A DNA stretch of 64,000 nt from an uncultured bacterium (GTDB lineage Bacteria > Bacillota > Clostridia > Lachnospirales > Lachnospiraceae): assembly GCA_945828315.1 (NCBI GenBank), contig CALZQA010000002.1, positions 1 to 64,000 on the forward strand. The letters are read 5' to 3'. Positions 44,276 through 51,728 of this stretch are shown piece after piece. Below the pieces are notes generated by a model, which saw only the letters and a program-made list of their open reading frames with translations, did no database searches and was not told where the DNA came from. Position 1 is the stretch's first letter. Every line of letters starts with the position of its first letter. The position numbers were made by a program, and so were the translations under genes.

Positions 44276-44780
44276 CTGCATGACAGTGCCGACAGTCATT
44301 TGATGCGCCCTTTCTCTGCGTGACAGTTTTTGCAGTCTGTTATGCTCGACGGGTAAATCACACGGTCAGGCTCGGAGTCCAAGCAAGTACAGCTTGGCTC
44401 CGTAGCCTTTTGGTTGGCTTATTAACGTTCATTCCGCGTGAACCCGTCGCATAAACGACTGTCAAAAACTGTCATGCAGGATGCGGTCGCACAAAATACC
44501 TGTCGGAGTTGACATGCAGAGCACAGTCGCATATTTGATATGCTGTCTTGGTCGGGCTGCAGAATCGCAAAAACCTTTAGCAGAGAATTTGTCAGGTCGG
44601 TTATGCGTTTGTATTCTGCGTGCCGGTATTTTGCAGTCATTTATGCGACGGGTACGCGCGGATATAACGTGTCGGAATCTCTCATCAGGCAGCAGAGAAA
44701 AGCCGGTTTTGCTTTTACTCTGTGCCACCTCGCGTGATTTACCCGTTAAGCATAACAGACGGCAAAATACCGGCATGTAG
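44276..44780. repeat. Nested cluster of six inverted/direct repeats between clpX and lon
   Basis: Six copies of one imperfect sequence, best seen as CTGCGTGACAG...GCAGTC...TTATGC..CGGGT...CGCGG: copy 1 (+, partial) 44276-44307; 2 (+) 44316-44365; 3 (-) 44434-44479; 4 (-, partial) 44484-44519; 5 (+) 44616-44661; 6 (-) 44731-44780. Copies 2/3 and 5/6 form two inverted pairs of nearly equal size (164 and 165 bp); copies 1/4 flank the first pair. The loop of pair 2/3 holds its own hairpin (ggagtccaagc/gcttggctcc, 44374-44401). No coding frame in it looks real. Confidence 0.8.
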
Positions 44781-44833
44781 AAGAAAGACGTATAATCGAT
44801 CTGACAAAGAATAAAAGATAGAAAGGCAACAAA

Positions 44834-47158
44834 ATGACAGACATCATCGTACAACTCCCCGCCGTCGCACTGCGTGGCATGGTGATCCTGCCGGGCATGA
44901 TGATCCATTTCGACATCAGCAGACCCCGCTCGATCCATGCAGTAGAGCAGGCGATGATGGAGGACGAAAAGATCTTTCTTGTGGCACAGCGCGATCCCGA
45001 TACGGACGATCCCACACAGGAAGAATTATATAATATCGGGACGATCGCACACATCAAACAGGTCATTAAGATGCAGGGTGGAGTCATCCGCGTACTCGTC
45101 GAGGGAGAGGAGCGCGCAGAGCTGGGAGAACTGCTGGATGAAGAAAAATTCCTGAAGGTACAGGCGATCCGTTTTGATCCGGAGGAGATGGAGGAACTTT
45201 CCGACATCGCAAAGCAGGGTATGCTGCGGGGCGTGCAGGAGACCTTTGCCCGTTATGCGGCAGTAAATGGCAAGATCGGCAAGGAATTTCTGCGTCAGAT
45301 CAGCGAGCGCACGGATCTGGACGGAACGCTGGATGTGATCGCAAACAATCTTGCTGTGGATTTCCGTGGAAAACAGCGCCTGCTGGAGGCGGTGACACTG
45401 ACGGAGCGATACGAGGTGCTCGTGGCAATGCTCCTGCAGGAGATGGAGATCATCGCTGTCAAAAACGAATTTCAGGAAAAAGTGAAGGCGGAAGTGGATA
45501 AAAACCAGAAGGAATATCTGCTCCGTGAACAGATGAAGGTGATCCGTCAGGAGCTGGGCGAGGATAATACGGAGAGCGATGTTGATAATTTCCGTGCAGA
45601 GCTGAAAAAACTTAAGGCAGACGCAGAGATCAAGGAAAAGATCAGCAAGGAGATCGATCGCTTTAAAAACATTCCGTCCAATTCTTCGGAAAGCGCTGTC
45701 CTGCGCGGATATATCGAGACGCTGCTGGAGCTTCCGTGGAAAAAGGTGTCCAAGGACAATAAGGATCTGGCCCATGCAAAGCAGGTGCTGGAGGAGCAGC
45801 ATTTTGGGCTGGAAAAGGTCAAAGAGCGTATGCTGGAATTTCTTGCTGTGCGCAATCTGACCAGCAAGGGTGACAGCCCGATCATCTGTCTGGTGGGCCC
45901 TCCCGGCACCGGAAAGACAAGCATTGCGCGCTCGGTGGCAGAAGCGCTGAATAAAAAATACGTGCGCATCTGTCTGGGCGGTGTGCGTGATGAGGCGGAG
46001 ATCCGGGGACACAGGCGTACATACGTTGGTGCTATGCCGGGGCGTCTGGTGACAGCGCTGCGCACGGCAGGCGTCAGCAATCCGCTGATCTTATTGGATG
46101 AGATCGACAAGGTCAGCAGCGACTACAAGGGAGATACCTCATCTGCGCTGCTGGAGGTGTTGGACGGCGAGCAAAACCAGAAGTTCCGTGATCATTATGT
46201 GGAGCTTCCGGTGGATCTTTCGGAGGTATTGTTTATCTGTACGGCGAATTCCACAGAAACGATCCCGCGGCCGCTCCTTGACCGTATGGAGATCATTGAG
46301 GTGACGAGCTATACGGCAAATGAGAAGTACCATATTGCCACGGATCATCTGCTGCCCAAGCAGATGAAGAAGAACGGTCTGAAGGAAGGGCAGCTGGATA
46401 TCAGCCGGGCTGCGATGGAACAGATCATTTCCGGCTATACGAGAGAGGCGGGCGTCCGCAATCTGGAGCGAAAGCTGGGCGAGATCTGCCGGAAAGCCGC
46501 ACGTCGTATCTACGAGGGTAAAAAAGAGCAGATCAAGATCACCGCAGGAAACCTGGAGCAGTATCTGGGCAAGGCCAAATACAGCGAGGAGAAAGCGGGT
46601 GCAACCAATGAAGTGGGCATCGTGCGCGGTCTGGCATGGACCAGCGTAGGCGGTGTTACACTGGAGGTAGAGGTAAACCTGATGCCGGGTAAAGGCGAGA
46701 TGAAGCTGACCGGTCAGATGGGAGATGTGATGAAGGAGTCTGCACAGACGGCACTCAGCTTTGTGCGTTCTGTCAGCGCGGACTATGGCATTGAAAAGGA
46801 ATTTTTCAGCGAGCATGATATCCATATCCATATACCGGAAGGAGCTGTGCCAAAAGACGGTCCGTCTGCGGGTATCACAATGGCATCTGCGATGCTCTCG
46901 GCAGTGACGGGAACGCCTGCGCGGGCAGATGTTGCAATGACCGGTGAGATCACGCTGCGGGGGCGCGTGCTGCCTATCGGAGGCTTGAAAGAGAAACTGC
47001 TGGCGGCAAAAAATGCCGGAGTGAAGACTGTATGTATCCCGAAGAAGAATGAAAAGGATCTGGAGGAGATCTCTGCGGAGATCACGAGAGGACTTTCCAT
47101 CATTCCGGTGGAGCATATGAATGAAGTATTAGAGGTTATTTTAGCAAAGGAGGCATGA
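44834..47158 (+). CDS. lon: Lon ATP-dependent protease
   Basis: 774 aa LonA. An N-terminal substrate domain opens LPAVALRGMVILPGM, the AAA+ module has Walker A GPPGTGKTS near residue 356 and Walker B LILLDEIDK near 418, and the protease domain has the catalytic Ser in PKDGPSAGIT near 677 and Lys in IGGLKEKLLAA near 719. GAAAGGCAA precedes ATG 44834. It is one base from yihA. Confidence 0.97.
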   Translation: MTDIIVQLPAVALRGMVILPGMMIHFDISRPRSIHAVEQAMMEDEKIFLVAQRDPDTDDPTQEELYNIGTIAHIKQVIKMQGGVIRVLVEGEERAELGELLDEEKFLKVQAIRFDPEEMEELSDIAKQGMLRGVQETFARYAAVNGKIGKEFLRQISERTDLDGTLDVIANNLAVDFRGKQRLLEAVTLTERYEVLVAMLLQEMEIIAVKNEFQEKVKAEVDKNQKEYLLREQMKVIRQELGEDNTESDVDNFRAELKKLKADAEIKEKISKEIDRFKNIPSNSSESAVLRGYIETLLELPWKKVSKDNKDLAHAKQVLEEQHFGLEKVKERMLEFLAVRNLTSKGDSPIICLVGPPGTGKTSIARSVAEALNKKYVRICLGGVRDEAEIRGHRRTYVGAMPGRLVTALRTAGVSNPLILLDEIDKVSSDYKGDTSSALLEVLDGEQNQKFRDHYVELPVDLSEVLFICTANSTETIPRPLLDRMEIIEVTSYTANEKYHIATDHLLPKQMKKNGLKEGQLDISRAAMEQIISGYTREAGVRNLERKLGEICRKAARRIYEGKKEQIKITAGNLEQYLGKAKYSEEKAGATNEVGIVRGLAWTSVGGVTLEVEVNLMPGKGEMKLTGQMGDVMKESAQTALSFVRSVSADYGIEKEFFSEHDIHIHIPEGAVPKDGPSAGITMASAMLSAVTGTPARADVAMTGEITLRGRVLPIGGLKEKLLAAKNAGVKTVCIPKKNEKDLEEISAEITRGLSIIPVEHMNEVLEVILAKEA

Positions 47159-47159
47159 G

Positions 47160-47753
47160 ATGGTAATTAAAGAAGTGAGTCTGGAGACTGTCTGCGGGAT
47201 CACGAGCAAGATCCCGGACAATCAGCTGCCGGAGATCGCGTTTGCCGGAAAATCAAACGTCGGCAAATCATCGTTGATCAACGGGCTGATGAACCGGAAA
47301 TCGCTGGCTCGCACGTCTTCTCAGCCGGGCAAGACACAGACGATCAATTTTTATAACATCAATCATGCGATGTATCTGGTGGATCTGCCGGGCTATGGTT
47401 ATGCGAAGGTCTCTGAGTCGGAGCGCGCCAAGTGGGGTAAAATGATCGAGAATTATCTGCATACAAGTAAGCAGCTAAAGGCGGTTTTCCTGCTTGTTGA
47501 CATTCGGCACACACCCGGTGCGAATGATAAAACGATGTATGACTGGATCGTTTATCAGGGATACCGGCCGATCATCATCGCAACAAAGCTGGATAAATTA
47601 AAGCGCTCACAGGTGCAGAAGGCTTTGAAGGAGGTGCGCACCGGTCTGGGCTTAAAGCCGGATGATATCGTGATCCCGTTTTCTGCACAGACAAAGCAGG
47701 GCAGGGACGAGATCTGGGCATTGATGGATGAACTGATCGGAGTTGAATCATGA
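47160..47753 (+). CDS. yihA: YihA/YsxC (EngB) ribosome-assembly GTPase
   Basis: 197 aa. P loop GKSNVGKSSLING near residue 30, switch II VDLPGYGYAK near 76, NKXD as TKLDK near 142 and the FSAQTKQG G5-like motif near 176. It acts in maturation of the large ribosomal subunit. It is coupled to lon (the lon stop and this ATG are one base apart; AAAGGAGG lies inside the lon end), an arrangement common in Firmicutes. Confidence 0.95.
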   Translation: MVIKEVSLETVCGITSKIPDNQLPEIAFAGKSNVGKSSLINGLMNRKSLARTSSQPGKTQTINFYNINHAMYLVDLPGYGYAKVSESERAKWGKMIENYLHTSKQLKAVFLLVDIRHTPGANDKTMYDWIVYQGYRPIIIATKLDKLKRSQVQKALKEVRTGLGLKPDDIVIPFSAQTKQGRDEIWALMDELIGVES

Positions 47754-48832
47754 AAAAAACAGGAAAAAGGATAGGTATCATTTTCGCAGTTATTATAGGG
47801 ATTGTACTGGCTGCGGTGCTGGCTCTTCTGACCGTTCTGACAGTGACCGAATATAAACCGGCAGATGTGGAGAAGGTAAGCGGCTTCGGCAGAGCAAAAA
47901 AAGAGATAAAAACAGGCGACAGCATCGATGTCATCTCATGGAACATCGGTTACGGCGCTCTGGGTGATAATGCTGACTTTTTTATGGACGGAGGAACGAA
48001 GGTCAAGCCTTCCACAAAGGAACGGGTGGAGGAGAATATTGGTGCGGTCACGGATTTCCTGTCAGAGGAAGCGGCGGATATCGTGCTGCTGCAGGAGGTG
48101 GACGAGAATTCCACACACTCCTATTATCTGAATGAGCGCAGCATGATCATGCAGGGACTGGAGGATGCAGGCCTTTCCTATGAGAACCGGCTGGCATATA
48201 ATTATAAGACCCTGTTTGTGCCGTATCCCATTCCGCCGATCGGCAGGGAACAGTCGGGAGTGGCGACCTTTAGCGCTTATCCGGCATCGGATGCGGAGCG
48301 CATTTCCTTGCCGTGTCCGTTTTCTTATCCGATCCGTCTGGCAAACTTAAAGCGTTGTCTTCTGGTGAACCGGATTCCTGTGTCAGACAGTAACAAGGAG
48401 CTGGTGGTGATCAATCTTCATTTGGAGGCATATGATGACGGCGAGGGAAAAGAAGCACAGACGCGGATGCTGGCGCAGCTTTTGCATGAGGAGGCGGCCA
48501 AGGGCAACTATGTGATCGCGGGCGGAGATTTCAATCAGACGTTTGATACGGTCGATCTTTCGGATTACCCGATGCAGGGAGAAACTCTGTGGCAGCCCGG
48601 GGTGATCAATACGGATGAATTTGCCGGGATGCAGTGCCTGATGGATGAGCGTGTTCCGTCCTGTCGTTCGCTGGACCGTGCATATCATGCGGATGATCCG
48701 ACATTCCAGTACTATATGCTGGATGGCTATCTGCTGTCTGATAATCTGACGGTAGAAACTTTCGAGACTGTTGATCTGGGGTTTGTAAATTCTGACCACA
48801 ATCCGGTCCGTCTGCGGGTCACTGTCGAATAA
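47750..48832 (+). CDS. Membrane-anchored endonuclease/exonuclease/phosphatase-family protein
   Basis: 360 aa. One N-terminal membrane helix (about residues 9-30) followed by an extracellular EEP domain. Fold landmarks: VISWNIGYGALGDNAD near residue 63, the metal Glu in LLQEVDE near 114, the His in INLHLEAYDD near 224, GGDFNQTF near 263 and the terminal NSDHNPVRL near 348. It could cleave phosphodiesters such as nucleotides, DNA or phospholipid head groups outside the cell. Its start overlaps the yihA stop by 4 bp (ATGA). Confidence 0.85.
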   Translation: MKKTGKRIGIIFAVIIGIVLAAVLALLTVLTVTEYKPADVEKVSGFGRAKKEIKTGDSIDVISWNIGYGALGDNADFFMDGGTKVKPSTKERVEENIGAVTDFLSEEAADIVLLQEVDENSTHSYYLNERSMIMQGLEDAGLSYENRLAYNYKTLFVPYPIPPIGREQSGVATFSAYPASDAERISLPCPFSYPIRLANLKRCLLVNRIPVSDSNKELVVINLHLEAYDDGEGKEAQTRMLAQLLHEEAAKGNYVIAGGDFNQTFDTVDLSDYPMQGETLWQPGVINTDEFAGMQCLMDERVPSCRSLDRAYHADDPTFQYYMLDGYLLSDNLTVETFETVDLGFVNSDHNPVRLRVTVE

Positions 48833-48907
48833 TCTGAAAGTGAGTCGACAATTTTTGGAATATGCATTTATAGAATATTTGGTGTTAAATCAAAGAGAAG
48901 GATAAAA

Positions 48908-49633
48908 ATGGCAATGATAGTCAGCATATGTGATGACAATTCGATCGGAAGAGATGTCTTAAGGGAGCTCCTCCTGGAATACAAGAAACAGCGTGAAATA
49001 TCAGACTTAACGATTCTGGAATATGATTCGCCGGTGGCGCTGGGGAAAGACCTTGACCGTGTGGAATCGGATGTGTATCTGTTGGATATCTTCTTCCCGG
49101 ACGGAAACGGGATCGACCTTGCACGGGAGATCCGACTGCGTTATCATCACAACCCGATCATCTTTATTACTTCTTCGCAAAAGGATACCATGAATGCGTT
49201 CAATGTGTTTGCGTTGCGCTATTTTGTAAAACCGGTGAGACCAAAGCCGTTTTTTGAGACGATGGATTATGCAGTGGGACGGCTGCAGGAAGATGCGCCA
49301 AAGTATTTTATGATAAATACCACCGAGGGAAAGCAGAGGCTTCGCTTTTCTTCAATCATGTATGTGGAGAGAAAAAATCAGGTCCTGCACATTACAATGA
49401 ATACCGGAAAAGTATACGAGAGCGTGACGCTGCGGGAGGCTTTTGCCAGCAAGCTACGGCCGCTTTTGGAGGATGACCGGTTTGTGCAGACGCATGTTTC
49501 CTTTGTTGTAAATCTGGATGCGGTGGATGTCTATCGAAAGGATCATATGATCATGCAGGACGGAAGGAGCATCCCCATCAGCCGTAATTTTAATACAAGT
49601 GTTAAGGAGCGATATTTGTCGTATTTTTGTTAA
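48908..49633 (+). CDS. LytTR-type response regulator (AgrA/ComE-like), orphan
   Basis: 241 aa. The receiver domain (about 1-120) has acidic DD near residue 9, the phospho-acceptor Asp in VYLLDIFFPDGNG near 59, and Thr/Ser-Lys near 89 and 109. The LytTR DNA-binding domain (about 135-240) has YVERKNQVLHI and FVQTHVSFVVNLD. No histidine kinase gene and no AgrD-like peptide gene is next to it. AGAAGGA precedes ATG 48908. The 75 bp upstream are AT-rich with no clear promoter. Confidence 0.88.
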   Translation: MAMIVSICDDNSIGRDVLRELLLEYKKQREISDLTILEYDSPVALGKDLDRVESDVYLLDIFFPDGNGIDLAREIRLRYHHNPIIFITSSQKDTMNAFNVFALRYFVKPVRPKPFFETMDYAVGRLQEDAPKYFMINTTEGKQRLRFSSIMYVERKNQVLHITMNTGKVYESVTLREAFASKLRPLLEDDRFVQTHVSFVVNLDAVDVYRKDHMIMQDGRSIPISRNFNTSVKERYLSYFC

Positions 49634-49730
49634 AATTTTGCAAAAATTGACTGGTTTTTTGTAATTTTGCAACAACTATTCACATTTTTTCTCAAATATG
49701 ATAACCTACGACTTGAAAGGAGTGGGGTTT

Positions 49731-50237
49731 ATGAATGGACAAGTATTTGAGACGGAAAAGGGAGAACAGCTTCTGGAGTATTTGCAGGATCAGGGGATGG
49801 TAGTTGTAGTCTGGAATCCGAAAACGGATTATGTCTGCGATGGCTGTCGAACGGCGTCGATCGATTCAAAACATGACTTTTTCGAGACTCTGGAGAAAGC
49901 GAAACGCGCATGTATCGAGCGTGAGCTTGTGCGGATGGGCTTTCGACAGGGGCAGAGCGGCTTTTATAATATTGTGGAAGCGATCATCCTGATCACGCAG
50001 GTGGAGCACGGACAGCCGATCCGTGTGACCAGCGACATTTACCCGAAGGTGGCAGAGTGCCGGGGCAGTACCGTCTGCAATGTGGAGCGCACGATCCGCA
50101 ACGCGATCGAATCGGTGTGGAAACGCAGCAATCTGCGCACACTGCAGGAAATGTACCCTTACCCTTATGATAATTTGAACGGAAGACCGACCAATGCGGA
50201 GTTTTTGATCAATATGGCCGGGAAGTTCAGGGAATAA
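49731..50237 (+). CDS. Stand-alone Spo0A_C-type DNA-binding protein
   Basis: 168 aa. The C-terminal half (about 75-165) matches the Spo0A DNA-binding domain: STVCNVERTIRNAIESVW near residue 115 corresponds to the Spo0A recognition helix region (VERAIRHAIEVAW), and RPTNAEFLINMA is the conserved end. The first 75 residues contain CDGC and are not a receiver domain, so it cannot be phosphorylated like Spo0A. ATG 49731 follows AAAGGAG; ATG 49698 would put that site inside the gene. It could bind 0A boxes or a separate target set. Confidence 0.82.
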   Translation: MNGQVFETEKGEQLLEYLQDQGMVVVVWNPKTDYVCDGCRTASIDSKHDFFETLEKAKRACIERELVRMGFRQGQSGFYNIVEAIILITQVEHGQPIRVTSDIYPKVAECRGSTVCNVERTIRNAIESVWKRSNLRTLQEMYPYPYDNLNGRPTNAEFLINMAGKFRE

Positions 50238-50249
50238 GAAGAAACAAAA

Positions 50250-50281
50250 AAGAGGTCGTACCTTTTGTGGTACGGCCTCTT
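50250..50281. terminator. Bidirectional terminator
   Basis: The 13-bp stem aagaggtcgtacc/ggtacggcctctt is flanked by A-rich (left) and T-rich (right) runs. It separates the Spo0A_C gene from the convergent BspA-like gene. Confidence 0.85.
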
Positions 50282-50297
50282 GATTTTTGCCTTCCCT

Positions 50298-51551
50298 TCA
50301 GATATTGTGGATGTGATCAGTGGGAAGCCCGAGATCGGAAATCCAGTTGTCGATATATCCGGCAGGCGAGGATGTGCGATAAAAAATGTTCACATTGTTC
50401 ATTTGTACACCCGCGAAGGAATCCGGTGCAATACTTGTGATGCCCGTTCCGGGGATCGTGAGGATCGACAGCCGGATACAGTTGAAAAATGCCATGTTTC
50501 CGATCTTGGTCACACTGGTGGGAATGGTGATGTTGCTGATCGCATAGCAATTATAAAAGCAGCGGTCGGGAATCGCCGTGAGCGTTGCTGAAAGACTGAC
50601 GGATCCAAGTTTTTCACAGCCGGAAAAGCAGCCGGCGCCAAGGGTTGTCAGTTTGTTGCCGAGAGAGGCGTTGCCGAGCTGCGGACAGTCTGCAAAGCAT
50701 TCCGTACCGATGGTCTGCACGTTTTTGCAGCTGCTCACTGACAGGAGCGAATCACATTTTTTGAAAGCGTAGTCTCCGATGGACACAAGCGAATCAGGAC
50801 CGTAAAAGGTGAGCAGCTTGTCACAGTCAAAAAATGCATAATTGCCGACGGTTTTCAGTCCGGTTGGAATAGAGGGGAAGGCAGTCAGCGCATCGCAGTT
50901 GTAAAACGTATATTCACCGATGCTTTCGATCGCGGAAAGATCCGGCAGTGTCTCCAGCACATTGCACTCATAAAATGCATAGGAGCCCAGAGACGTGATC
51001 TTGCTGTCGCACTTGATCTCGCGCAGTGCATGGCAGCCGTAAAAGGTAGAATCACCGATCCTGGTCACTCCGGAGGGCAGAGTAATGCTCTCAAGCCCAT
51101 CGCAGCCTTTGAACAGGCTGTCGGCAAGTTCGGTGACCGGATAGCCTTCGATCTTCTCCGGAATGACCAGATCTGTTTCTGAAATGCGAAGCAGCTTGTT
51201 GATCGTCACTTTTCCGTATTTGACCTGATATTCATAGATCTTTGCATAGTTCACGGACACTGTGACCTTGCATTTTTTTGTGGTCTTTCCGACGGTTGCT
51301 GAGATGACTGCGTTGCCGGGAGCTTTTGCGGTTACTTTTCCCTTTGTGGTTACAGTGGCAACTGTTTTTTTATTGCTCTTCCAGGTGACTTTTTTCGTGG
51401 TACCGGTCACCTTTAGTGTGGCACTCTGGCCTTCCAGAAGTGACAGAGATGTTTTGTTTAGTTTGATTGCTGCCTGCGTATCTGAGGAAAATGCGCAGGT
51501 CAAACATAGTATGAGCGCGAAAAACAGCAATGCTGATCTCCATTTTTTCAT
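50298..51551 (-). CDS. Secreted BspA-type leucine-rich repeat protein with Big_2 domain
   Basis: 417 aa exported protein. Signal peptide to about residue 28 (MKKWRSALLFFALILCLTC, ending TQAA), Big_2 domain about 30-96 (VTWKSNKKTVATVTTKG), then about ten LRR_5 (BspA/TpLRR) repeats from residue 120, each near 23 residues with the pattern IGDYAFxxC (for example VSIGDYAFKKCDSL, LGSYAFYECNVL). Such proteins adhere to host or bacterial surfaces. ATG 51551 has AGGAGG upstream on the minus strand; the frame extends much further but crosses the promoter. It is divergent from the S8 protease. Confidence 0.88.
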   Translation of the reverse strand: MKKWRSALLFFALILCLTCAFSSDTQAAIKLNKTSLSLLEGQSATLKVTGTTKKVTWKSNKKTVATVTTKGKVTAKAPGNAVISATVGKTTKKCKVTVSVNYAKIYEYQVKYGKVTINKLLRISETDLVIPEKIEGYPVTELADSLFKGCDGLESITLPSGVTRIGDSTFYGCHALREIKCDSKITSLGSYAFYECNVLETLPDLSAIESIGEYTFYNCDALTAFPSIPTGLKTVGNYAFFDCDKLLTFYGPDSLVSIGDYAFKKCDSLLSVSSCKNVQTIGTECFADCPQLGNASLGNKLTTLGAGCFSGCEKLGSVSLSATLTAIPDRCFYNCYAISNITIPTSVTKIGNMAFFNCIRLSILTIPGTGITSIAPDSFAGVQMNNVNIFYRTSSPAGYIDNWISDLGLPTDHIHNI

Positions 51552-51630
51552 GTAAAATCCTCCTTCTGATATAGCTTTATCACGATTCGCAGTGGAAACG
51601 GATGCGCGATAATCCCGAATAGTTACAAAT

Positions 51631-51664
51631 ATTATAACACAATTCTGGCGGAGTGTGTTATAAT
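51631..51664. promoter_or_regulatory. Divergent symmetrical promoter between BspA-like and S8 protease genes
   Basis: attataacac (51631-51640) and gtgttataat (51655-51664) are perfect inverted repeats 14 bp apart. Each arm contains a TGT-TATAAT extended -10 box, one facing each gene, so both genes share one symmetrical control site. Confidence 0.65.
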
Positions 51665-51728
51665 ATTGTGGACTTGAAATTTCAAATAGTATTCTTTGAT
51701 AGTATTTTTTAGAAGTGGGGAAGCGGAC

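Noticed and set aside
44422-44938. Possible small genes in the clpX-lon gap
   Set aside because: Open frames here are made by the inverted repeats, lack ribosome sites and read differently in each copy.
45026-47116. Two long minus-strand open frames (328 and 325 codons)
   Set aside because: Both are opposite lon, which is complete and well conserved; Leu- and His-rich composition is typical of antisense shadows.
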